Origin: Sanderia malayensis
Lineage: Eukaryota; Cnidaria; Scyphozoa; Semaeostomeae; Pelagiidae
Reading direction: 5' to 3'
Assembly: GCA_013076295.1 (NCBI GenBank)
Contig: RQOL01000828.1
Coordinates: 4,337,219 to 4,401,218 of the forward strand
Length of the DNA stretch: 64,000 bases
The notes under the pieces are model-generated. The model saw only the letters and a list, made by a program, of their open reading frames with translations, was not told where the DNA came from and searched no databases. Positions 42,619-54,600 of the stretch are shown piece after piece. Each line of letters starts with the position of its first letter. Position 1 is the first letter of the stretch. The position numbers and the translations under genes were made by a program.

Positions 42619-45600
42619 ATGCGATATTACAATTTATTAGCCACAATTGTGGCAGTGCAAGCCCTGCTCTTTGTCAATGTGAGTATGTACATGGTTTGTC
42701 AAAACCGGCGCCGACTTTTGATTATTTTTTTATTTCTGTTAACAAATTTACGAATCTTTAAAGTACTAAACAATTTTCTTTTCTCAATTTAGGATAACTT
42801 TGTCATGGCACAATCGGTGAGTATTTTCATTTAATCAAACCCAAATTTTTAGCATGAGATGAGCAGAGTAACTAATCGAAATGTATAATACGGCTGTAAA
42901 TATATTGGAATGGGGAAAACCTTTACGCCAAAATTTGATTATTTTACCGTAATAATTTAGTTGTTTGAATAATTTAGTTGTTTTAGTTGTCTCCGGATTG
43001 CTTGAGTAGGAATAAGCTTTTACGGTCGGTTGTCCCGATTTGCCGTGCAAATTGTCCGGCCGGTAAACCTGGCAGTACTAACCGAATCAGGGTTGCCAGA
43101 TGTCAGTTAGCCCGCTAAGCCAAATGGGTCATAAAATAAAGCCAAATTAAGCCAAATTTGAAAATGAGGTTGAAAAACAATAGAATCTGAAAACGAGGCT
43201 GTGATGATGTCATCAAAACACAAGAGAATAAAAGAAATATCACATGATTGTTCAGAATTCAAAGAATGCGCACAGTTTCACCCATAAATCGAGCCTTCCG
43301 TGTGCAATTTTTCTGCATTGAACAACCTGAACATCCTTTCCAATACTGAAAATCCTTACAACAGCGGCCTTGAACATTCAAATTAGCTCAATTAAGCCAA
43401 CTTTCTGGAAAAAGCCAAATTAAGCCAAATTTCAGCTCTAAGCCAAATCAATTTTTCTAAGCCAAGCACTTTTCGAAAAAGCCAAATTTCTGGAATTTGG
43501 CTTAGAAAAAGCCAATATGGCAACCCTGAACCGAATGGTCAAACTGCAAAATGATGACTGAAATCATAATGTAAATCAATAAACAATAAAAGAGGACAGG
43601 GAGGGTGGGAGGAATTGAATTGAACGTGTGCGAAGCACACTCGTAAAACAATGATCAACCCACCTATAGATCTTGTTCTGTTCAGGAAATGATATGTTTG
43701 GAATTGTTTTGTTCAAAGATTGTTGTGTTTCATTTGGTTCAGCTGAATTCCAGTTTTGTTGTTACCGTGTAGTCTGGTTGGTGCTCAAACTCTGTTTTAA
43801 GATAATGTGTAATTGCGGCGAAGCGTAGCGAAGCCGTTTCTTATTGCGACGAAGCGTAGCGAAGCCGTTTCTTATCTCTGAATGCCAAGAGAAAACTTGC
43901 GTGTTCTATATTTAAAACGCTCTATTATTGGCTAGTTAACAATGCATGACGTCTGGGCTGCATGTCGTTTGATTTAAATATTCGACATTGATTGGTTGCT
44001 CAAACAAAGGTAACTGATTGGGGCGCACAGCAGCATTTTTCGGACAGACCCCTGGGCTCTCCTAAAATCACGCGGTGTCTGTGTGTGTGCAGTCATAGTT
44101 TTCCAAACATTTAACCAAGGCTTAGGCCATCCCGATTATCAACCCGAAGCAGCAGGAGGTCCGCCATTTTTGCCTCTTCTAGATGCCTTGATGACTGCCT
44201 TCACGCAATCCGAAAAATGTATTTTGATGATTGAAAATTGATGTTAAGAAACTCTTAAAAAATTCCTTGCTAAAAATTCGTGAAATGGACTTATCTAAAA
44301 TACCCTATTTGAAAAAGAGTAAATCTGGAATCGTTTGATGTTTACAAAATTTGCCACATTAATGAACAACCATGGGCAATAAAAATCTGGATCATTGCCA
44401 CTCTAGCATAGATTTATCTATTTTGCAATGTATTGTTTGTTTAGAGGCTTGACCGTCCACAAAGCACTCCTGCTCACAAAAGAGTTATGTTTGCAAACGT
44501 TATCAGCATGACAAAAAAGTCTACGTCTATTCTCTGTTGAAAATGGTACTGTACCTCAACCCATTCCTTCAGTCCTTTGTGGCCTTACTGAGGTTGAAGA
44601 GATGCTTATTAGCAGGGCCCTTCCCATTACGCAAGTGTATGTAAAACTGGGTGGTCAAAGAGCATACAGTGGTCACTGCATAAATTTTTATAAAATGTCA
44701 ACCAAATTGCAAAAAATTTGCCTCACCTTCCATTTGAAATTTCAGTCATAATTGTGAAAATGAAAGGTAAAGGTGATTTTGCCAAGGATGCAAATGTTCG
44801 GAGGTCAAGGGTTGAAAATGCCCTTGTTTGGTTAAAAATTAATAACAAATGTTACAAATATATTGAGATAGATTATGCTGTTCTGCACAATTTGCCAGAC
44901 AATAGCCTCCCTTCACGGCACCCTAGTTGCCTCGGCTACCCCCCCCCTACCCCCGGCTGTCAGTGTACTGTCTCCAGGGTGGCTAGAGATATTGAAGACA
45001 AAACTGGCGAAGAATTTTCTCAGCCTCCCGCATATAAAATTAGACATTGCAATATTACGATGAAATAAATCGACAGCTGTCACTAAATCGTTGATTTTAA
45101 TCTGTGGTCTTACTCTATAAAAATTGGAGGGCTTAATAGACAGGGGGGCTTATTATATATTTATGCCTGAAAGGGGGGCCGCTTAATAAAGCTTTTACGG
45201 TATACTGAAAGCCATGTTTCCACTTTCCCCGAGCCTTCTTGGGTTAGTTATATGAACGCCGCAATTTTTACATACTGTAAGATTCTAGTATATTTGTTCT
45301 GCACTAATAATTCCAGTTATATTTAAACTTCTGTTAGAGTGCTCCTTGATGTTGTTCAGATTTGTTCGGAGCTTAGGCCTGCGCCCTGTCATGCGACCCT
45401 AGCTTCTTGAGAGGGCTTAGCTAAAGTTTGTGGCCCAAGCATCTGTCCAAGCGTACTTTTGGCAAAGGTACTCACTGCTCCGGAGATATTCTTAATATTC
45501 CAAGAATTGAAAAAATAATTCCAGTTGAAAATTTCAGCGCAACAGGGGCGGATCCAGGATTTAATCTGACCGGTGCTGACAATCTGACAATTGTATAACC

Positions 45601-48600
45601 ACACCCATTTTAGCTACCCCCAATTTTGCCACACCCAAAAAATAAAACAAAACCAGAGGACTTCAAGCCATGCGAGTTGAGCAATAGCCCGCAATAGCTT
45701 TGAAAGAAAGTCTGCAGCCTATCAAGTTAATTCTCAATACCAACTGTTTAAAATATCAACAAGTAATCGTCCTTGGAGGTACAAGCGTGCAGAAATATAT
45801 AACATTTCTTGCTGTCAAGGTGATAATGATAATGAAAATAACAAAAACATGTCAATATGTAAACAAACAGAGAAAAAAATAATGAATTAATCAATAATTC
45901 ATTATAATAAATCAAGCACAATTTGCACAATTTACATTGTTCAACGTGACATTTAGCATAGACTACCTTATTGGTTTTAGGCCATCCGCTGAACTTTTAT
46001 CGATAAAAGATAATTTAAGTTCCGCAAAACTGTCTATTCTGCTTCCTTTACACAGTTCTGTTCTTTTTCTGCATAGTTCTCGTACAGTTAGAGATTTCAT
46101 TCTGTTGATTGAATGACGAATGTTGCTAATCGTTTACTGGTCGAATTCGATTGATTACCACAATAAGTTCTTCGAGCTGGTCAATCTTCACCGCGATCTC
46201 AAACGTCGAAACTCGAACTTCACTGCAATTCCACATGCACCCGAGGGAGGCTGACGTAATTCCAAATGCATCTGCCAACTACCGTTTATCCCATCTACTT
46301 AGCTTGGTCTTGTCTGAAGTGTGGCAACGAGATCGAACAGGAAGTGTGTGTATGAACACCGAAGAACTGTTGGCTGAAGTCGAACGAGTGAGCGCCGAAG
46401 GTTTGGGAGATAGAGTTGTCATCGGTTCTACAGACGTGAAAGCGTTGTACCCCAGTTTGGATATCGAGTTCACTATTCAAGTGGTTTGTGAGGTTTTCAG
46501 GACATATCATGTCGATATACTTGGAATTGACTACGAGAAGTTGGGACTGTACATCAGTCTAAGCAGAACACCGGAAGAAATTCGAGCGATTGGACTTGAA
46601 GAAGTGTGCCCAACTCGAGCGCAAAGGCGAGGGCCCAAACCTACGATTACTGCAAGCGGTTCAGCAGCGAGGAAAGAAGTCCGTTTTCAATCGTGGCGGC
46701 CTGCAACTTCAGCTCCAAGTCGACAGCAACAAAGAACAATGCTCGTTGAAGCCCTGCGAATAGGGCTCGGGGTAGTGATGGAAAACCACGTTTACAAGTT
46801 TGACAGACGCATCCATCGGCAACAGAGAGGAGGAGCGATTGGCCTTGAGCTTACAGGCAACTTAGCGCAGATTTTCATGATATGGTGGGATCGTACGTTT
46901 AAATCTCGCTTGTCAGATCTTGGTATTGTCACAAGGCTGTGCAAACGGTACGTCGACGACGTAAACATGGCGGCTGATGAAGTACCTGCTGGAACCAGGT
47001 TTATAGAAGGACGGTTGGTTGTAGACGAAATGGCGATAGAGAGTGACTTACTTGTTCCAGGAGATAGACGAACGATGGAAGTCATCAAGAGTATAGGGAA
47101 TAGCATCCACCCATCGATACAACTGGAGATAGACTGCCCTTCCAACCACGACGACGGAAAGCTGCCATCACTGGATTTAAAACTGCACGTTCGGGATGTA
47201 GGAGGAGCCAAGAAGATCGTTCACGAGTTCTACGCAAAGGCTGTTTCGTCAAAAGCAATGATAAATGCAGAGTCAGCACTACCGATGAGACAGAAGCGAA
47301 CAATTCTCACACAAGAGGTTCTACGGGTACTCCTTAACTGCTCGGCGTGTATTCCATGGGAAGAGGTTGCACAACACGTCAGTAACATGGTTCTCCGGAT
47401 GCAGTTTTCTGGTTTTCATAAGAAGTTTCGGTACGAGATTGTCAACTCGGCTCTCAAGGCGTATGACGAGATTCATCGGAGAGTTGAACAAGGAGAACGC
47501 CCCCTATATCGTCCGTTTGAGTGGAATCGGGAGGAACGGGATAAAGCCAAGAAGAACAGAGTGCTTAACTGGTACAAGAACGGGAAGTATGATTCTGTGA
47601 TATTTATACAGTCAACTCCGAGGTCTGAATTGAAACGCAAGTACCAAAATGAAATTGACAGGTGTGGTGTCCGCATTCGTGTTGTCGAGAAAGCCGGTCG
47701 TTCGTTGAAGAGTCAGCTTCAAAGATCTGATCCGTTCAAGGAAGCATCTTGCAATCGTGAGACATGTTTGATATGCAAGACTGGAGGTCGAGGATCATGC
47801 TCTAAAGACGGAATAAATTATGAGATAGCGTGTGTTGGGTGTGAGCAACAAGGCCGGGATATGAAGTACCATGGAGAGTCGTCAAAGAATGGATTTACGC
47901 GCGGGAAACAGCACTTGGAAGAGCTCGACAGAAGATCTGAATCTTCAGTAATTTGGAGGCACTGCAGTGAAAAACATGACGGGGAGATTCAAGATTTCAG
48001 AATGAATATAACCGGGAATTACAGAAATGATGCAATGCTGAGGCAAATATCTGAAGCGGTGAGGATAAGCAGGACGACGCGAGAAAATCTTATAAACAAT
48101 AAATCGGAGTGGAATTACGTCAGCCTCCCTCGGGTGCATGTGGATTTGCAGTGAAGTTCGAGTTTCGACGTTTGAGATCGCGGTGAAGATTGACCAGCTC
48201 GAAGAACCTATTGTGGTAATCAATCGAATTCGACCAGTAAACGATTAGCAACATTCGCAGCATTAGAATTTTTAGTTTGATTATGAATAGGGCCTAGTAG
48301 GGCCGAATCTTGAAAATCATAGACTGAAACTAGTTTGCAGTGCGTCGAAGGAATTATACTTGCGTGATCTGTTTGATTCATTCTCTCTAACATGAAGTTG
48401 ACCAATTCCTTTATGGCCTCATTAAGAGTTATTAGCAATAAAATTTTCAAATCGAATACTGATTGTCTGTTCCGATAAATACACGGCAACAGTGCAAAAA
48501 GACATTACAGTGAAAGAGGAGCGTAGATGTGGCTCACAATTTGATAATACCCAAATAATATTTTTAGACTGCAGTGATTATTATCTTTTATATGCATGAA

Positions 48601-51600
48601 CTGGTCCTCAAGAGTGACCAAAAAATCTGACCGGTGCTCAAGCACCCTTCGCACCCCTCTGGATCCGCTACTGCAAAGATGCCACCAAAAAGTTTGGCTC
48701 CATAGCTAAGCTTCAAGGATTTCCTCCATTGCGGTGAAATCTGAGTGATTTTCAGAAAGCGTTAGTGCGGTTGCGCAGATATGGGAATTGCAGATATTGG
48801 ATTCAAATGTATCAAGCCAGTCTTTTGCAGAAGCAAGATCCTCAAAATGGCTTTCAATGAAAAAGAAGAGTACAGAGAAGCTTCCTCCTGATGAAGACTC
48901 ATTGGCACAACATTGTCGAAGAGCAAATTATCAATGTTACATTTGGAGGCATTTTCACATAGCAAACCCTGCTCCATCTCCTTTATCGCATGGATGGAAG
49001 TTCAGTTCAGCAGGGCTGTTAGAACCAGTTCTGTCAACACTGCAAGCTATCCCAGATGATGTCAACGCTCTAAGAGTTAATCGCCCCAACGAACAAGATG
49101 TCGGAAACATGGACTGGGAATCCGAATCAGATTCTGAGGTGTTTTTTGACAGTGACTCAGAACAAAATGATGCAACTGATGTTTTTGGCTATCTTTAAAA
49201 CACCGAATCCTGAATCCGGAATACGGAATCCGGAATCCGGAATACGGAATGATAATAATGATAATGATTATTATCATTCAACTCTTCAACATAACTATAA
49301 AGATATTTACAAAAAAAGCAAAACTTGCAAGTGCATGCTTCGCCAGCCCATGCTTAAAGGAAGCTATTGTTACGTGGTGACCTTTGTCCTGACATTGTAT
49401 CTGATTTCTCTTCTCTGGAATAGTTCAGGCAAAAATACAGGGTTCTGATGATATAATGTCTTGCAAATCTCTATCGTCAGTCTTTGTGAAAATATACAGT
49501 ATCACCCCGAACTTTGTCATCAAGCAAATCCTTTTTGCTTGTCTCAAAACCATTGTTTTGTAACCCTCTCGTGGTTAATGGATGTCCACCTCTTTTCCAC
49601 TTCTTTCACCTCTATTAAAATATGTAGCGTTCAAATTATTCACCAGCAAATGTCATTATACCGTGGATGAACAGCTGTCAGTTCAGCTTTTTGCAGTTAT
49701 TTTGTGGCTGTGGAAAAAAATATTTTGATCTATGGATACGGGTGAAGCTTATTGAGCTTTCAAATTGCAAACATCATTTCAAATCTTTCGTTAATTCTTT
49801 ACTCCTATCCAGGAGATAAATGCAGAGAGTTCTTGACAAGCTTTGTTCCAATCATAATCATGTAGCGATTACACGTTTTTTTATAAGAAACTTGGCTAAA
49901 GCTTCACGGGTGAAAGTTTCTTAATTTCAGGGCAATTTTGATACATTTTACCAGTAAAAGTTTCTTTTAGATATTTGAAAAGCGCACGCATAGAATCAAA
50001 AACATCGGAAAACAAGTGAAAAGTAAGGTTAGGCTGGAAAATCGATTTAGTATAGTGGTTTATCTAACATTAATCAACAAGCATCATATGTACTCCCCTG
50101 ATATTGATATTACCATGCATAGTGGTATTTCAAACAAGAATAAAAAATCGAAAAATTTCTTAGTGATTTTTCATTTACCAGTGAAAGTTTCTTAAATTTG
50201 TTGGCCTTTTACCAGTGAGTTTCTTATAAAGCGGTTTCTTATATAAAAAAACGTGTGGTGTTACAAGAAAGAATCCATTTTTCTCTACATATAACTAAAG
50301 AATACCACATAAAAGGTTAAGAACTAAAAAACTTGGTTACTTAAAAAACTTGGCATTAATTGGCTAATACATTTTGGGTGTCAGCACTTGATATTAAGCA
50401 TAGGTTGTTTGTCATATTCGTAATACACTAGTCGGTGGCTCAGTTGGATCCCCAATAAGTTAGCACATTTCAAATATCATCACATGAGGGATGTGTTAAG
50501 TGATATTTGGTTGGTAACGCCAAGTTATGATATACGTCTACTTCCTAGCACATCCATTGTGGCCATCGGCATGAATTCTGTATTTATTAGGGGTAACATA
50601 CTCTAAAATAGCATACCAGATGTGATAAAAAGCAGAGTAATAATTTTTTTATAAATATCTTTATAGTTATGTTCAATGGTTGAATGATAATAATCATTAT
50701 TATTATTATCATTCCGGATTCCGTATTCCGGATTCCGGATTCCGTATTCCGTATTCCTGATTCCGGATTCGGTGTTTTAAAGATAGCCGATGTTTTTCAT
50801 GTTTAGATATGGACTTCATGTTAGCAACCCATCTGGCACAGTTAACAAACACTTACTTTAATTATAATCAGTTATTTCTGTTAAGACAGTGACTTCAACA
50901 CGTACTACATTTTGGATGTCAGTTATAATAGAAATGTGTTCTCATGATCTCGTTTGTAATGTCAATCAGTGACGTCAAAACATAATTTGCTGACATCAAC
51001 AAAATGTGATCTAATGTACATCAATCGAAAGCTTTTCGCACGAGGAGTCGAATGGTATATCACATTGATGAATTTGACTTCCCAGTCTTAAGTTATGACC
51101 GTAAAACAAATTTTTCAATTGCCAATGTTGTGACGTCATTTCCGGGCAACGCCCTTCCGAAATCAAAGTTTACCCAAACTCATTTTGTAGAGCATACTTT
51201 AAAATACCAAAATCAATCTTCAAAGCAAGGTCTACTAAAAGTTGTCACGGGGACAGTAAATTTCGACCCTACTATGTTTCGCAGATGGACGCTTGTAACA
51301 ATTATCAGATACATTCTGATGCCAGAGCTGTTACAACAAAAACTGACAACTACATAATGAACTGCAATGGATTTCATCTCAATGGATGGTATCGTTTCAT
51401 GGGAGATGCTGGAACCAGGATGCTTGACTATTGTCCTTTTAGTCGATTCCCGAAAACAACGGGTTACCGTTGCGGTGGCGCACGATACCAAGGTTGGATT
51501 CAATCTGGGTCAATGCCCAGTGTGAGTGATGGAGAAGTTTTTAGAACGGTCTGTTTCTCAGAGTATGATGGTTGCTACTGTAATCATCAAAGAGCTATAA

Positions 51601-54600
51601 AAATCAAGAACTGTGGATCATACTACGTGTATTGGCTCAATCGTGCAAAAAATTGTTATGCCAAATATTGCGGAGTTAAAGGTAATTAGTAAGTGAAATC
51701 ACTTTATCGCATTCCAACGTGTACATGCCAATTGTTACACTTAATAACGCTAATATCCATCTTAGGGAATAAATTTTATCTCTCTGAGTGATTTCACGAA
51801 AAAAGAAAGCACATAAATTAATTAAATCTACAACAGGACATATATACGACTTCCTTCTTAAGTCGTATTAGCAGAGAGTGCCATATCAAATCTTAAAAAC
51901 CATTTTTGATTTGTTGATGAAAACTTTTGAGAATGAATTACCTTTCATTTTAGATGAAACTGTTGAAGTAACATGCAGTGACACAGCAATGGATATTAAG
52001 ATCAATGCTACTCACTACAACCCGAATGAATATTCCAACATCACATTGAGTGATCCTAATTGCACTCCAACATCAATTGATTCATCATACATCAGATTCA
52101 GTATTACTCCACCAGGTCAATGCGGATCAAAGCAACAAGATATGGGAAAATATACCATTTATGAGAACAACGTCAGAATGAGAGGCAATGTCAATGATTT
52201 AACATTAAACGTTGCATGTCCATACACGATGGACGTTTGTCAGAATTATCAGATACTCTCTGATGCTGCTAGAGCTGTTACAACTACTGCCAGTTACAAA
52301 TTTGACTGTAGTACTACATATTACAATGGATGGTATCGTTTCATGGGAGATGCTGGAACCAGGATGCTTGACTATTGTCCTTATAGTCGATTCCCGACAA
52401 CCACCGGTTACCGTTGCGGTGGCGCATCTATGCAAGGTTGGATTCAATCTGGGTCAATGCCCAATGTGAGTGATGGAAGAGTTTCCAGAACGGTCTGTTT
52501 CTCATATTATGATGGTTGCAACTGTGGTTATCCAAGAGCGATAAAAATCAAGAACTGTGGATCATACTACGTGTATTGGCTCAATGGTGTACCACATTGC
52601 CAGTTCACATATTGCGGAGTTAACGGTAATTAATAAATGAAATCAGGTTATCACTTTCAAAAGTGTTTGAATGTTCTTTTTAATACTAAATTTTAGGAGA
52701 GAAACCAAAAATACAAGTTACTAAACCTACGGCAAAACACAATAATGACCGAAGTTGTTGGTGCTTATTGCAAAATTGGATCAGTTTTTAACTTGATTTT
52801 GGCATGTTTCTTTGCTTGTTAGAAGGAAATGTTGGAAATCGAAGTTAACAATGATAATAACATACTTCTTTTTATCCCAGATGATGCTATCAAAGCAACA
52901 TGCAATGAAACAGCAATGGACATTAAGATCAATGCTACTCATTATGACCCGGATGACTATTCCAACATCACATTGAGTGATCCTAATTGCACTCCAACTT
53001 CAATTGATTCATCATACATCAGATTCAGCATTACTCCACCAGGTCAATGCGGATCAACACGCAGTGACGCTGGAGAATACATCACTTATGAGAACAACGT
53101 CACAATGAAAATTAGGCAGAGAGGCAGTGACATAACTCTACCTGTGGCATGTCAGTACATGAAGCCAATTACAGCAAGCAAAGGTGAGTTGTGATGATGA
53201 CCAATTGATGAAGTTAATCAAAAATACTTCTCCTAAGAGCTGTACAAAAGCTTAACTTTATGTTCACTTTCAGCAGTAAATTCATTCTTTCAACAGTAGC
53301 ATTCTCCTCGTTGAATGCTTTCTCGAGAAGAACGCTTTGAACGAGGCATTTTCCTTGAACCAAACAAGCTTCATATTATCTCTGCGACTTTGCTCACCTG
53401 TGTTCTGTGGTAATTCGAGTCGAGCATTTCACATACTCTTTATTGCCTAATTCCCATTCCTAAAGTAATTATTTAGCCCCTATTTTCTTAAAATTCTGTC
53501 GGCAATTCGTTCATGCAGATTTTGGTTTGTCACTTCATTGCTGCGTTTGTCTCGCTGTCCCCGAGAATAAAATATGCATTCAGGTCCGTGGAGAATCAGC
53601 TCGGGCCTAGGGCTATAAACAAACAAGCAGCCATTCACGAGACCTGGGTCCGAGAATGTACCCCGGCTAACCCCTCCATTAACTTCTCCATTTGATGTCA
53701 TGTCAGTAAAAGTTGATTATTTTATTTCGTTTTCATAGTCGCCTTGACAACATCAACCGCATTCCTTCCCCAACCAACGACCCCCGCATCGCAATCAATG
53801 GATGGATGTCGTCATTATCAGATACTATCAAACGCAACGAGAGCTGTTACATATGTTACTAACAATGATACATTATATCATTGTGAGGATGCAAGGTTGT
53901 ATGGTTGGTATCGCTTTATGGGCGAAGCAGGAACAAGGATGCTGGACTATTGTCCCCGTAAGCCAAGTGATAATCACAACACCAATAGATGTGGTGCATT
54001 TTATCAAGGCTGGATAACATCAGGATCAAAACCAGATGTGAATGATGGAGAAGTATCTCGACTTGTCTGTTATTCAGACTATAGCACATGCAGTTGTCGA
54101 TACCAAAACCAAATCAAGATCAGAAACTGTGGATCATTCTTTGTGTATTGGATCACAGGGGTACCAGGATGTTCCATGGCATACTGCGGAGTTAAAGGTA
54201 ATCAAGTAGCAACCAATTTCATATATAATATCCTTCTATTTTATCATTGTGCTTCACTATTTGTTACAATACCTGTCTCAATGCGCTTGCATGAGTTTTA
54301 ATAATAAAGTGTTTTATAGAAATGTATAACCAGGGATTTCGAAATATTTAGAAAGCTCGGTGCGATACATTTGAAACAAGAAAAGTGGAACAATTTGCCT
54401 GCTCAGAAATGATATTGTCGAAGGATGAAATGTCCATCAGATTTATTGACAGTTAGTTGAGATTGATTGCTGGGAGAAAAGTGGTGAAATTGTAGCATTA
54501 CACCCTCTACGCATGTTCAGTAATGCAGCAGTTTTTGCTGTTAGAAAACTTTTAAAATGTTTTAGCACTGAAGTTTGGGAACAACTTAGAAACTTTAAGA

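Larger units (their letters stand above)
45543..48673. mobile_element. hAT-like element remnant carrying a Penelope-like insertion
   Basis: CAGGGGCGGATCCAG at the left and RC CAGTAGCGGATCCAG at the right resemble hAT ends, and AATCTGACCGGTGCT occurs near each end. No matching 8-bp flank duplication was seen, so the pair may be two separate insertions. The Penelope-like element lies wholly between them. Confidence 0.45.

Noticed and set aside
46117..48257. DNA transposon, because of the inverted ends
   Set aside because: The only protein is a reverse transcriptase, the left repeat duplicates the 3' coding end and no target duplication is visible; Penelope-like structure explains it better.
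49098..49448. 116-codon frame with repeated NPESGIR
   Set aside because: Read from the CCGGAATACGGAAT repeats of the Mutator-like terminal repeat.
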